In this document: one piece after another, positions 51,734 to 59,361 of the stretch | How the letters are laid out: every line of letters starts with the position of its first letter | Numbering within the stretch: position 1 is the first letter of the stretch | DNA from: Sphingobium sp. C100 | GTDB lineage: Bacteria > Pseudomonadota > Alphaproteobacteria > Sphingomonadales > Sphingomonadaceae | Direction of reading: 5' to 3' | Assembly (NCBI RefSeq): GCF_000508185.1 | Contig: NZ_AYOY01000135.1 | Span: 1-59,361 of the forward strand | Length of the DNA: 59,361 nucleotides | The notes under the pieces: model-generated | The model's database searches: none | What the model saw: only the letters and a program-made list of their open reading frames with translations | What the model was told of the DNA's origin: nothing | Translations under genes and position numbers: made by a program

Positions 51734-52393
51734 TTATCGACGCAATCGCGGCGTGAAGATGGCCGGGTCGATTTCCAGCATCGGCACGTCATCTTCCATG
51801 AAAAGCGGCGGCGGCGGGAGGATATTGTCACCAAGGCCGGACCCGAAGCTGACCACCGTGCTGCCGCGGTCGCTCACCACCAGCGGGTCCAGCTTCAACG
51901 CCGCGCTGAGCCGCGCCTGCGTCACTTCGACCAGCGTGCCGATCCGGGTGAGCGCGAACAGCTGTCGCGCAAAGGCATAGGGCATACGGATGCAGCCATG
52001 GCTGGCGGGATAGCCCGGATCATGCCCGGCATGGAGCGCGATCCCGTCCCAGGTCAGCCGCTGCATAAAGGGCATCGGCGCATTGCTGTAGAGGTTGGAG
52101 CGGTGCCATTGCCGCTTTTGCAGGATCGGAAAATCGCCGGTCGGGGTGCGATGGCCTTTCATCCCGGTGGACACCGCCGCCATGCCGATCAGCCGGTCGC
52201 CGCGATAGACATGAACCCGCTGCTTCTCGATGCTGATGATCAGATAGATCGGACCGCCGGGGTCTCCGGTCGTCGCATCCTCCAGCCAGCGATAGCCGCC
52301 CGGCGCAAGCGCGACTTCCGCCCCAATCTGCGCCCGCGCCGATGGGACAAGCGCGAACAGGGACGCGAGGAGGAACAGCAAAGACCTATGCAT
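51734..52393 (-). CDS. L,D-transpeptidase (YkuD family)
   Basis: 219 aa periplasmic cross-linking enzyme. A signal peptide (MHRSLLFLLASLFALVPSARA) is followed by the YkuD domain: IYLIISIEKQRVHVYRGDRLI, TPTGDFPI, WDGIALHAGHDPGYPASHGC, and IRMP with the catalytic Cys in SHGCIRM. The C-terminal 60 residues (LEIDPAIFTPRLRR end) are a small extra region. It can form 3-3 peptidoglycan cross-links or attach lipoproteins; which is not visible. Gap of 96 bases to rnhB upstream. Confidence 0.9.
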   Translation of the reverse strand: MHRSLLFLLASLFALVPSARAQIGAEVALAPGGYRWLEDATTGDPGGPIYLIISIEKQRVHVYRGDRLIGMAAVSTGMKGHRTPTGDFPILQKRQWHRSNLYSNAPMPFMQRLTWDGIALHAGHDPGYPASHGCIRMPYAFARQLFALTRIGTLVEVTQARLSAALKLDPLVVSDRGSTVVSFGSGLGDNILPPPPLFMEDDVPMLEIDPAIFTPRLRR

Positions 52394-52489
52394 AAGCCTT
52401 TATTAACCATGGTATGCGCGAACGCCAGCCTGTCTGTGCGGCCCGGCAGGCGCGGTCCCGGCTTGGGACATGTCACCGAACGGCAGGCG

Positions 52490-53089
52490 TTAAAGCAGGC
52501 TCAACTGCGCCACAGGCGCAAAGCTGCGGCGGTGCAGCGGGGTTGGGCCATGTTCGCGCAAGGCGGCCAGATGCTTCGCGCTGCCATAACCCTTGTTGGT
52601 TTCCCAACCATAATGGGGATGGTCGAGCGCCGCCGCGATCATCATCCGGTCGCGTTCTTCCTTGGCGAGAATGGATGCAGCCGCGATCGACAGGCATTTG
52701 GCGTCGCCCTCCACGATGGCGGTCGAGGCCCAGCGCCATTGCGGGCAGCGATTGCCGTCGACCAGCACATGGGCGCAATCATGGCCGAGCGCCTCGACCG
52801 CGCGGGTCATGGCCAGCATCGTCGCCCAGAGGATATTGATCTGGTCGATTTCTTCCACGCTGGCGACGCCGACGCCCCAGCAAAGCGCACGCGCCTTGAT
52901 CTCGATTTCAAGCGCGGCCCGACGCTTGGAGGTCAGTTGCTTGCTGTCGTTAAGGCCGTCAGGGCAATCCTGCGCTCGCAGGATGACGGCGGCAGCGACC
53001 ACGGGACCGGCCAGCGGTCCCCGGCCCGCCTCGTCCACCCCGGCGACCAGACCGGGATGATGGCGCAGTTCGTGGACGAAATCAGGCAT
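52490..53089 (-). CDS. rnhB: Ribonuclease HII
   Basis: 199 aa enzyme removing RNA from RNA/DNA hybrids and misincorporated ribonucleotides. DEDD-type active site: [22 protein letters not shown] (Asp-Glu), [15 protein letters not shown] and [14 protein letters not shown]. Start chosen at 53089 ([20 protein letters not shown]); it overlaps the thiD stop by eight bases. Last gene of the glmM operon. Confidence 0.95.
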   Translation of the reverse strand: MPDFVHELRHHPGLVAGVDEAGRGPLAGPVVAAAVILRAQDCPDGLNDSKQLTSKRRAALEIEIKARALCWGVGVASVEEIDQINILWATMLAMTRAVEALGHDCAHVLVDGNRCPQWRWASTAIVEGDAKCLSIAAASILAKEERDRMMIAAALDHPHYGWETNKGYGSAKHLAALREHGPTPLHRRSFAPVAQLSLL

Positions 53090-53969
53090 GGTCGCAATAG
53101 CGCGCAGCGAAGGCCGCCGCGTCCCAGCCATCGCCATTTTTGGCGGCAAGCAGATGATAGAAGGGCGTCAGGCCCAGCGCATGGCCCATCGGACCATGGC
53201 CCCGCCCAAGGTCGGGCGCGGCGGCAAGGGCGGCCGCGACAAACGCTTCGGCCCGATCGACCGCGTCGGCCAACGACAGCCCCCCGCCCAGCCCGGTCGC
53301 CACCGCGCTTGCCAGGGTGCAGCCGGTGCCGTGGCTGTTGCGGGTCTCGACCCGCTGGACCGAATAATCGGCAACCATGTCGTCATCGATCAGCAAGTCA
53401 TGGATCAGCGGGCGGTCGTCCTCCGCCTGCTGCGGCAGATGCCCGCCCTTGGCCAAGATGATGGCCCCGGTGCGATCGCGCAGCGCCTGTCCTGCGACCT
53501 CCAGCGCGTCGACGTCGTCGATCGTCATGCCGGTCAGCGCCTGCAATTCAGGAACATTGGGCGTGATGACCGTCGCGACCTGCATCAGTTTTTCAAACGC
53601 CGCCACAGTCGCATCATCGGCCAGCAGCGATCCGCTGGTCGCGACCATCACCGGATCGAAGACGATCGGGACTTCGCGCAGCCGCGCCAGCCGGTCCGCT
53701 ACCGCAGCAGCGGTATGCGCCGAACCGATCATGCCGATCTTCACCGCATCGACGCCGATGTCGCTGATGCAGCTTTCCATCTGCGCCAGCACCATGTCGG
53801 TGGGGATCGGATGGACGCCCTGCACCCCCAGCGTGTTCTGCGCGGTGATGGCGGTGACGGCGGTCATGCCGTAGCCGCCCAACAGGGTGACGGTCTTGAG
53901 GTCCGCCTGGATGCCTGCGCCGCCCCCGCTGTCGGAGCCGGCGATGATAAGGATGCGGGGCAGCGTCAT
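53082..53969 (-). CDS. thiD: Hydroxymethylpyrimidine/phosphomethylpyrimidine kinase
   Basis: 295 aa ribokinase-family enzyme of thiamine synthesis, phosphorylating HMP and HMP-P. It opens [40 protein letters not shown] and the C-terminal [19 protein letters not shown] anion-hole motif are all conserved. Its start overlaps DUF1272 by ATGA. Length slightly above the 265-280 norm because of a C-terminal extension ([21 protein letters not shown]). Confidence 0.94.
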   Translation of the reverse strand: MTLPRILIIAGSDSGGGAGIQADLKTVTLLGGYGMTAVTAITAQNTLGVQGVHPIPTDMVLAQMESCISDIGVDAVKIGMIGSAHTAAAVADRLARLREVPIVFDPVMVATSGSLLADDATVAAFEKLMQVATVITPNVPELQALTGMTIDDVDALEVAGQALRDRTGAIILAKGGHLPQQAEDDRPLIHDLLIDDDMVADYSVQRVETRNSHGTGCTLASAVATGLGGGLSLADAVDRAEAFVAAALAAAPDLGRGHGPMGHALGLTPFYHLLAAKNGDGWDAAAFAARYCDHA

Positions 53970-54190
53970 GCTTTATATCTGCGCTCGGTCGAGGCGGGGT
54001 TGCCGGCCAGCGCCTTGCCGACGCGGCTGGGGCGATCCATCAGTTCGCCGCCGCAATTGGGGCAGCGATCATCCAGCGCTTCGGCGCAGGGCGCGCACCA
54101 GGTACATTCGAACGAACAGATGAACGCGCCGGGTTCGTCGGCCGGCAAATCGACGCCGCAGCGTTCGCAATCGGGGCGCATCTCAAGCAT
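53966..54190 (-). CDS. DUF1272 zinc-ribbon-like protein
   Basis: 74 aa with a Cys-rich pattern: [20 protein letters not shown], then [25 protein letters not shown]. The nine Cys residues suggest two zinc sites. Members of DUF1272 have unknown roles. Overlaps the cupin gene by eight bases and thiD by four, showing tight coupling. Start fits the family opening MLEMRP. Confidence 0.87.
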   Translation of the reverse strand: MLEMRPDCERCGVDLPADEPGAFICSFECTWCAPCAEALDDRCPNCGGELMDRPSRVGKALAGNPASTERRYKA

Positions 54191-54683
54191 CGGGCGCGCA
54201 ACCTTCCTCACCATCATAATAATCGACCGCATCGGCGGCCCGGAACAGGTGGCGCAGCCCGCGCTCGCCGGGGCGGCCGGCAACGACCGACAGCTTGCCC
54301 GAATCGGGATAGATGCACGCTTCGACATCGACCAGGGTGGAGACGGCGAGATAGCGCAGGTCGCGGGTGCCGGTGTTCAAAATCTGGTGCGCGACCTCCG
54401 CGCCGCCAGTCGGACAAGCGACCACGTCATTGGGACGCAGCGGATAGCGCTCGTCGCCAAAGCGCAGTTCGCCCTCCCCCTCCAGGATGAAGAACATCTC
54501 CTCTTCTCCCGAATGGCTGTGGAAAGGACACTGCACCTTGCCCGGCGGCAGGACGGTCAGATTATAGCCCAGATCGCGCGCGCCGATGCGGCTGCCGATG
54601 AAGGCGCGCTGCGAGGTGAAGCGGCCATTTTCCTCGACATCGTCGAACATCAGTTCGTCGAGGTTGATGACCGGCCCGGTCAT
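54183..54683 (-). CDS. Cupin domain protein
   Basis: 166 aa single-domain cupin with metal site [20 protein letters not shown] then a second motif in the strand [15 protein letters not shown]; residues [21 protein letters not shown] complete the barrel. Small cupins of this type often bind sugars or serve as isomerases; sitting after glmM suggests a sugar link, but this is only context. Overlaps glmM by ATGA. Confidence 0.85.
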   Translation of the reverse strand: MTGPVINLDELMFDDVEENGRFTSQRAFIGSRIGARDLGYNLTVLPPGKVQCPFHSHSGEEEMFFILEGEGELRFGDERYPLRPNDVVACPTGGAEVAHQILNTGTRDLRYLAVSTLVDVEACIYPDSGKLSVVAGRPGERGLRHLFRAADAVDYYDGEEGCAPDA

Positions 54684-56020
54684 GCCGCGGCCTTTTCCAC
54701 GGCGGCGCAGATGCGGTCGACCACGTCGCGCACCTGATCCTCGCGGTCGCCTTCGGCCATGACGCGGATCACCGGCTCGGTGCCCGATGGGCGGATGACG
54801 AGACGGCCCGCGCCGTTCAGTTCCGCCTCCGCCTGCGCGATGACCCGCTTCACATCGTCATGCTCCAGCGGCTTGCCGCCGGAGAAGCGAACATTTTTGA
54901 GCAATTGCGGCACCGGATCGAACTGATGCAGCGTCTCGCTGGCGGGTTTGCCCGATCGGACCAGCGCGGCCAGCACCTGCAACGCGGCGACCGTCCCATC
55001 GCCGGTCGTGGCATAGTCGGACAGGATCATATGGCCCGATTGCTCGCCGCCCAGATTGAAGCCGCCCTCCCGCATTCTTTCCAGCACATAGCGGTCCCCG
55101 ACCTTGGTCCGCTCCAGAGCGATGCCCTGGTCCGAAAGGAACCGTTCCAGGCCAAGGTTCGACATGACCGTGGCGACCAGCCCGCCGCCGCGCAACGTGC
55201 CTTCGCGCGCGAAATTCGCCGCGATCAGCGCCATGATCTGATCGCCGTCGACGATTTTGCCCTGTTCATCCACCACGATCAGCCGATCGGCGTCACCGTC
55301 CAGCGCGATGCCAATGTCCGCGCCGGACGACACCACGGTTTCCTGAAGCAGCATCGGCGCGGTCGATCCGCAGCCGTCATTGATGTTGGTGCCATTGGGC
55401 GTGACGCCGATCGCGACAACCGTGGCGCCCAGTTCCCAGAAAGCGGACGGCGCGACCTGATAGGCGGCGCCATTGGCGCAATCGACCACGATCTTGAGCC
55501 CGTCCAGTCGCAGATCGGCGGGAAAGCTCGACTTGACCGCATGGATATAACGGCCGCGCGCATCCTCGACGCGGCGGGCGCGGCCGATATCCTTTGAAGC
55601 GGCGAGCGGAATATCCTGCGACAACAGCGCCTCGATCTTCAGTTCATTATCGTCGGACAGTTTGTAGCCGTCCGGGCCGAACAGCTTGATGCCATTGTCA
55701 TAATAGGGATTATGGCTGGCCGAGATCATCACGCCCAGGTCCGCGCGCATCGAGTGCGCCAGCAAGGCCACGGCGGGCGTCGGGATCGGGCCGAACTGGA
55801 CCACGTCCATGCCGACCGCGGTAAAGCCCGCGACCAGCGCATTTTCCACCATATAGCCCGACAGGCGAGTGTCCTTGCCGATCACGACGCGATGGCGATG
55901 GCTGCCGCGCTGAAAATGCGTTCCCGCCGCCATGCCGACCTTCATCGCCAGGTCAGGCGTCATCGGCCATTGGTTGGTGCGCCCGCGAATGCCGTCGGTG
56001 CCGAAATATTGCCTGCTCAC
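54680..56020 (-). CDS. glmM: Phosphoglucosamine mutase
   Basis: 446 aa enzyme converting glucosamine-6-phosphate to glucosamine-1-phosphate for peptidoglycan and LPS. Opening [14 protein letters not shown], phosphoserine loop [16 protein letters not shown], metal loop [13 protein letters not shown], sugar-binding GEQSGHMIL, and C-terminal phosphate motif [15 protein letters not shown]. All intact and standard length. First gene of a five-gene overlapping operon. Confidence 0.96.
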   Translation of the reverse strand: MSRQYFGTDGIRGRTNQWPMTPDLAMKVGMAAGTHFQRGSHRHRVVIGKDTRLSGYMVENALVAGFTAVGMDVVQFGPIPTPAVALLAHSMRADLGVMISASHNPYYDNGIKLFGPDGYKLSDDNELKIEALLSQDIPLAASKDIGRARRVEDARGRYIHAVKSSFPADLRLDGLKIVVDCANGAAYQVAPSAFWELGATVVAIGVTPNGTNINDGCGSTAPMLLQETVVSSGADIGIALDGDADRLIVVDEQGKIVDGDQIMALIAANFAREGTLRGGGLVATVMSNLGLERFLSDQGIALERTKVGDRYVLERMREGGFNLGGEQSGHMILSDYATTGDGTVAALQVLAALVRSGKPASETLHQFDPVPQLLKNVRFSGGKPLEHDDVKRVIAQAEAELNGAGRLVIRPSGTEPVIRVMAEGDREDQVRDVVDRICAAVEKAAA

Positions 56021-56115
56021 ATGTCCCTCGCCGCTTGGGGGCCGAAGAGTCTAACCTCATCGGTCCATAGCAATCTTTGATCGACTTTCCACCCGTCGGG
56101 CGGCATCGGGCGGGC

Positions 56116-57483
56116 ATGGAAAATTTCAACGCCTTTGTCGATGGCCTGTCGAACGCCGTGTTTTTCAAGTTGCCGCTGTTTGGCGCCCAGATCGAACTGA
56201 TCGTCCTCTATCTGGCGCTGCCGATGCTGTTCTTCACGCTATGGCTGGGCTTTCCCAATGTGACGCAGGTCGGACGGGCTATCCGCATCCTCAAGACCCA
56301 GCCGCATGAGGGCGAGGCGAAGGGCGATGTCAGCCAATGGGCAGCGCTGTCCACCGCCTTGTCCGGCACGATTGGCCTGGGCAATATCGCGGGCGTCGCG
56401 GTGGCGCTGACCATGGGCGGGCCGGGCGCGATCCTGTGGATGTTCATCATCGGCTGGTTCGCGATGACGGTGAAGATGGCGGAGGTCACGCTGGGCCTCA
56501 AATATCGGGTGTTCGACGATCGCGGCCATGTCCATGGCGGACCCATGTATGTGCTCAAGGCCGTGGGCGCGGCGCGGGGCTGGCCAAAGCTGGGGCTGGC
56601 GCTGGGCGGGGCCTATGCGTTCTTCGCCCTGTTCGGGGCGATCCCGATGGTGCAGGTCAACCAGAGCTTCGCGCAGGTGAAGGTGGTGACGGGCCTGTCC
56701 AACGGATGGGCCTATGGCGTATTCCTGGCGGGCGCGGTGGCGCTGGTGACGCTGGGCGGCGCGGCCTGGCTGGGCGAGGTTGCCAAGCGGCTCACCCCGC
56801 TCAAAGTCGCGGTCTATTTGATCGGCGTGCTGGCGATCCTGATCCTGCATGTCGATGCCATTCCCGGCGCGCTGGCGCTGATCTGGAACAGCGCGTGGAG
56901 CGGCGATGCCGCGACTGGCGGCGCGGTCGGCGCCTTTGTCGCCGGGATGCGGCGCGCGGTCTTCGCCAGCGAGGCGGGCGTCGGGTCGGCGGTGATGGCG
57001 CACAGCCTGGCGCGGGCGAAACATCCGGTATCGGAAGGTATGGTCGCGCTGCTGGAACCGTTGCTGGGGACGATGATCGTCTGCGCGCTCGGTGGGCTGG
57101 CGCTGGTCGTCGCTGGGACGTGGGATGGCGGGCTGGAGGGGATCGCGATCACATCGGCCGCCTTCGCCCAGGTGTCCCCGTGGTTCCCCTGGCTGTTGGC
57201 GGTGGTGGTGTTCCTCTTCGCCTATTCCACGCTGGTCGCCTGGGGCTTTTATGGCTTGCAGGCATGGGGCTATCTGTTCGGGCACGGACCCAGGGCGCAA
57301 TGGACCTACAAGATCCTCTATGTCGTCGCCCTGCCCCCGGCCGCCGCAATCGACCTGGGACGCGTCGTCGGCATCGTCGATTCCAGCTTCTTCCTGATGG
57401 CGATCCCCAATGTCATCGCGCTCTATCTGTGCGCCGGCGAGTTGCGGCGCGATGTGCGGGATTATCTCGCAAAGGCGCTCTGA
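56116..57483 (+). CDS. Alanine or glycine:cation symporter (AGCS family)
   Basis: 455 aa membrane transporter with about eleven helices. Family pattern: FTLWLGFPNVTQVGRAIRIL, SALSGTIGLGNIAGVAVALT, GGPGAILWMFIIGWFAMTVK, GLKYRV then GGPMYVLKA, and FASEAGVGSAVMAHSLAR. Imports alanine or glycine with sodium or protons. Start ATG 56116 has GGCGGGC upstream; an earlier in-frame ATG lies in the glmM promoter region. Divergent from glmM. Confidence 0.9.
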   Translation: MENFNAFVDGLSNAVFFKLPLFGAQIELIVLYLALPMLFFTLWLGFPNVTQVGRAIRILKTQPHEGEAKGDVSQWAALSTALSGTIGLGNIAGVAVALTMGGPGAILWMFIIGWFAMTVKMAEVTLGLKYRVFDDRGHVHGGPMYVLKAVGAARGWPKLGLALGGAYAFFALFGAIPMVQVNQSFAQVKVVTGLSNGWAYGVFLAGAVALVTLGGAAWLGEVAKRLTPLKVAVYLIGVLAILILHVDAIPGALALIWNSAWSGDAATGGAVGAFVAGMRRAVFASEAGVGSAVMAHSLARAKHPVSEGMVALLEPLLGTMIVCALGGLALVVAGTWDGGLEGIAITSAAFAQVSPWFPWLLAVVVFLFAYSTLVAWGFYGLQAWGYLFGHGPRAQWTYKILYVVALPPAAAIDLGRVVGIVDSSFFLMAIPNVIALYLCAGELRRDVRDYLAKAL

Positions 57484-57516
57484 CGTCGAAAGCGCCACGG
57501 ACCAGCACAGCCAAGC

Positions 57517-57552
57517 AAAAAGGCCCCGCTCCTGCCGGAACGAGGCCTTTTT
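57517..57552 (+). terminator. Intrinsic terminator between symporter and csbD
   Basis: AAAAAGGCC and GGCCTTTTT arms around an 18-base loop, with further short pairing inside. It lies between convergent genes and works in both directions. Confidence 0.75.
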
Positions 57553-57572
57553 CTTACATCAGGCGGCTATGC

Positions 57573-57755
57573 TCAGATGTCGTCGCCAAGCGCGCCCTTG
57601 ACCGACCCGGCTACGTTCTGCGCAGCGCCCTTGGCCTTCTGCGCCTTGCCTTCGGCTTCCAGACGTTCATTGTCGGTCGCCTTGCCAATGCCTTCCTTGA
57701 CGGCGCCGGCAGCCTTGTTGCCAGCGGCCTTCAGCTTATCGGTTGCTTCACCCAT
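57573..57755 (-). CDS. CsbD family stress protein
   Basis: 60 aa, MGEATDKLKAAGNKAAGAVK followed by GIGKATDNERLEAEGKAQKAKG, the helical, Lys/Ala/Gly-rich CsbD pattern. CsbD-like proteins are induced in general stress in other bacteria; mechanism unknown. Shine-Dalgarno GGAGATC precedes the ATG. Convergent with the symporter across the terminator. Confidence 0.9.
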   Translation of the reverse strand: MGEATDKLKAAGNKAAGAVKEGIGKATDNERLEAEGKAQKAKGAAQNVAGSVKGALGDDI

Positions 57756-57937
57756 GGTCGATCTCCTGCGTTACAATCAGCTTGTTCAACTCACCGCGCG
57801 CTACAAAGGTTGCCTCTGGAACGCACCCGCAACAAACAATCCCTAGTCGCATCGACTAGCGGCGATAGGCGCTCCGACTAGTTCGGATCGCGCGCGGGCT
57901 GCGTACAAAGCTGGGGCGTATTTCCCCGGAGAGCATC

Positions 57938-59059
57938 ATGTTCGCAGCCATCGAGACGACCGGACGCAATGACGGGGCCGCCACGATACAATCATCGGGC
58001 GCGGGCCGGATTGCCGACGGGTTGCTGTCCGCATTGCGCAATGGCGGCGACGCCAGCGACGTGGCGCAGACGCTGCATGAGCTGAGCGAGGGCGATCCAG
58101 CGCTGGGCGAGGCCGTGCGCGCCGAGTTGGACGGCCGCATGAGTCCGGTGGAACAGGGCGAGATGGCGCGGGCCGAGGCGCTGGGCGCGGCATTGCAGGC
58201 GGGTGGCGGCGGACTGTCGCGCGAGGAACGGATCGAGATCGGCACGGCCTTCCGCCGCGAACTGGATGGCAATCGCGCCGCATTGCAGGCCGACAACCTT
58301 CCCGCAGCCGAGCGCGCCGCGCGCGCCGATTTGCAGAATGTGGGCGAACTCGCCCTGCTCAATATCGATGTCTATGAAGATCAGAGCATTTCGTCGCTCC
58401 TGCCGCGCGGCTTCACCGCCCTTTCCGATGCGGGAGCGGAACGGAAATTCCCCGGTTTCACGGCACGAGACGACCGGGCCGGCTTTTATTCGCGCGTGTA
58501 TCACGACAGCGAAAGCGACACCTATATCGTGGTGAACCGGGGCACCGACGATGGCTGGGCGCCTTGGGGCATAGTGCGCGGATCGCCGGACGGATCGACC
58601 AACGGCGCGCTGATGTTCGGTCACAAGACCCGACAGGCCGACCTGGCGCTGGTCAATGCCGACGCGGTGTCCGAAGCGACCGGCGGCAAGGTCGCCTTCA
58701 GCGGCCATTCGCTGGGCGGGGCGCTCGCGTCATTGCAGGGCGCGCAGCTTGGCAAGCCGGCGACCGTGTTCAATCCGCTGGGTTTGCATGAAGGGCTGTT
58801 CGACCGCTATGCTATCAGCCGCGAAGGACTGGACGCGCATGTCCGATCCTATGTGGTGGATGGAGATCCGGTGGCGGGCAGCAATCGCTTTTTCGGACTG
58901 GAACGGGCGCCGACGACGGAACTGCCCTCGCGCGAACTTAGCTGGTCGGCCAATGACGGGCTGCGGTCGAGCGCGAATAGCAGTGACGAGCATGGCCTGA
59001 TCAGCGTGATCGGCGGCCTGCTGCACCAGACGAACACTGCCATCCGGGAGGCGCGTTGA
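57938..59059 (+). CDS. Class 3 lipase-domain protein, candidate toxin/effector
   Basis: 373 aa without a signal peptide. Residues 1-140 are helical and Ala/Glu-rich (GLLSALRNGGDASDVAQTLH region). From about 150 a Mbeg1/DUF2974-like lipase domain follows: SSLLPRGFTALSDAGAE, YIVVNRGTDDGWAPW, and the nucleophile elbow AFSGHSLGGALASLQG, with Asp in VDGDPVAGSN and His in DEHGLISVIGG completing a triad. A terminal TGA overlaps the next gene's TTG start, so the two are coupled. This arrangement is reminiscent of secreted lipase effectors with their immunity genes; secretion is not proven. ATG 57938 follows GGAG. Confidence 0.75.
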   Translation: MFAAIETTGRNDGAATIQSSGAGRIADGLLSALRNGGDASDVAQTLHELSEGDPALGEAVRAELDGRMSPVEQGEMARAEALGAALQAGGGGLSREERIEIGTAFRRELDGNRAALQADNLPAAERAARADLQNVGELALLNIDVYEDQSISSLLPRGFTALSDAGAERKFPGFTARDDRAGFYSRVYHDSESDTYIVVNRGTDDGWAPWGIVRGSPDGSTNGALMFGHKTRQADLALVNADAVSEATGGKVAFSGHSLGGALASLQGAQLGKPATVFNPLGLHEGLFDRYAISREGLDAHVRSYVVDGDPVAGSNRFFGLERAPTTELPSRELSWSANDGLRSSANSSDEHGLISVIGGLLHQTNTAIREAR

Positions 59060-59361
59060 AGCGCCTGTCCATCCTGCCGGCGCTTGCCATGACGCTGCTG
59101 GCCTGCGACGGATCGGGGGCGTCGACGGACATGTCGGGCGCCCACGCGGGAGGTTGCAGCAGGATGTCGTCAGATGATCGCGCCGTCATCGAAAATGCGT
59201 TCGGCTATTATCCCGACGGTCTGTCGCCCCTGTCCCAGGCGATCCTGTGCGACGACAGCGCGAAGGTCGACCGGCTGCTGACACAGGGCGCCAATCCCAA
59301 TCAGCGGGAGCCGGGCGGGCTGACGCCGGTGATCGTGGCGGCGGCGCTATCCCGCGAGCCG
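59056..59361 (+). CDS. Ankyrin-type lipoprotein, partial, candidate immunity protein
   Basis: Visible part 102 aa, open to the window edge. TTG start with a lipoprotein signal MKRLSILPALAMTLLAC, lipobox LLAC, then a polar linker and the start of an ankyrin repeat: LSPLSQAILCDDSAKVDRLLTQGANPNQREPGGLTPVIVAAA. The helix-turn-helix GADPN-like element (GANPN) is characteristic. Its start overlaps the lipase gene stop (TTGA). Ankyrin lipoproteins protect against type VI lipase effectors in other bacteria, so an immunity role is inferred; a later start at another Met is possible. Confidence 0.7.
   Translation, partial: MKRLSILPALAMTLLACDGSGASTDMSGAHAGGCSRMSSDDRAVIENAFGYYPDGLSPLSQAILCDDSAKVDRLLTQGANPNQREPGGLTPVIVAAALSREP

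Overview
The window looks like chromosome from a high-GC alphaproteobacterium of the Sphingomonadales (Sphingobium/Sphingomonas-like). The signs are an F0 ATP synthase operon (I-a-c-b'-b) lying apart from F1, an exosortase A (XrtA) exopolysaccharide locus of the sphingomonad type, a complete Anbu proteasome-like operon, and dense gene packing with many ATGA/GTGA start-stop overlaps. Genus and species are inferred from gene content; no rRNA is present.

Layout. 1-15970: an XrtA/PEP-CTERM exopolysaccharide locus. A long minus-strand run holds a Wza-like export lipoprotein, chain-length protein, tyrosine kinase, outer-membrane protein, AAA ATPase, polysaccharide deacetylase, two FemAB-like transferases, a glycosyltransferase and exosortase A (cut by the left edge). 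Upstream of it sit a PLP decarboxylase and an acyl/aminoacyl-AMP ligase (minus), and divergently a FemAB/GNAT-like acyltransferase and an acyl carrier protein (plus). Together these look like a pathway that builds, exports and possibly acyl- or aminoacyl-modifies a surface polysaccharide. 15993-16955: trxB. 16956-19130: gene-poor, partly AT-richer patch with an IS5-type transposase stub, two small hypothetical genes and a dispersed repeat. 19148-21773: F0 ATP synthase. 21947-25763: ydbH-ynbE-ydbL, an envelope lipid-bridge operon. 25901-31150: radC, quinone oxidoreductase, DUF1192, clpA, a lipase-like hydrolase. 31407-35583: Anbu, transglutaminase, alpha-E and circularly permuted ATP-grasp genes. 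35834-39172: tRNA-Met(CAT) and a decayed 3.3-kb integrative island bounded by 17-bp direct repeats, with a truncated integrase, AlpA/Xis-like regulators, a RelB/RelE-type toxin-antitoxin pair and an hsdM remnant. 39266-45929: FAD reductase, 2H phosphoesterase, mltG, fabF, acpP, a lipoprotein and a TetR regulator sharing a divergent promoter region. 46075-50359: ahpC-ahpF, a RoxA-like oxygenase, rluE. 50356-57483: MFS transporter, L,D-transpeptidase, the overlapping operon glmM-cupin-DUF1272-thiD-rnhB, and an AGCS symporter. 57573-59361: CsbD, then a lipase-domain protein overlapping an ankyrin-type lipoprotein (cut by the right edge) that resembles an effector-immunity pair.

The most interesting parts are the decarboxylase/ligase/ACP/FemAB module in the exosortase locus, the Anbu operon, the tRNA-Met island with matching repeats at both ends, and the lipase/ankyrin-lipoprotein pair. 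No CRISPR array, rRNA, intact transposon or phage structural gene was seen.
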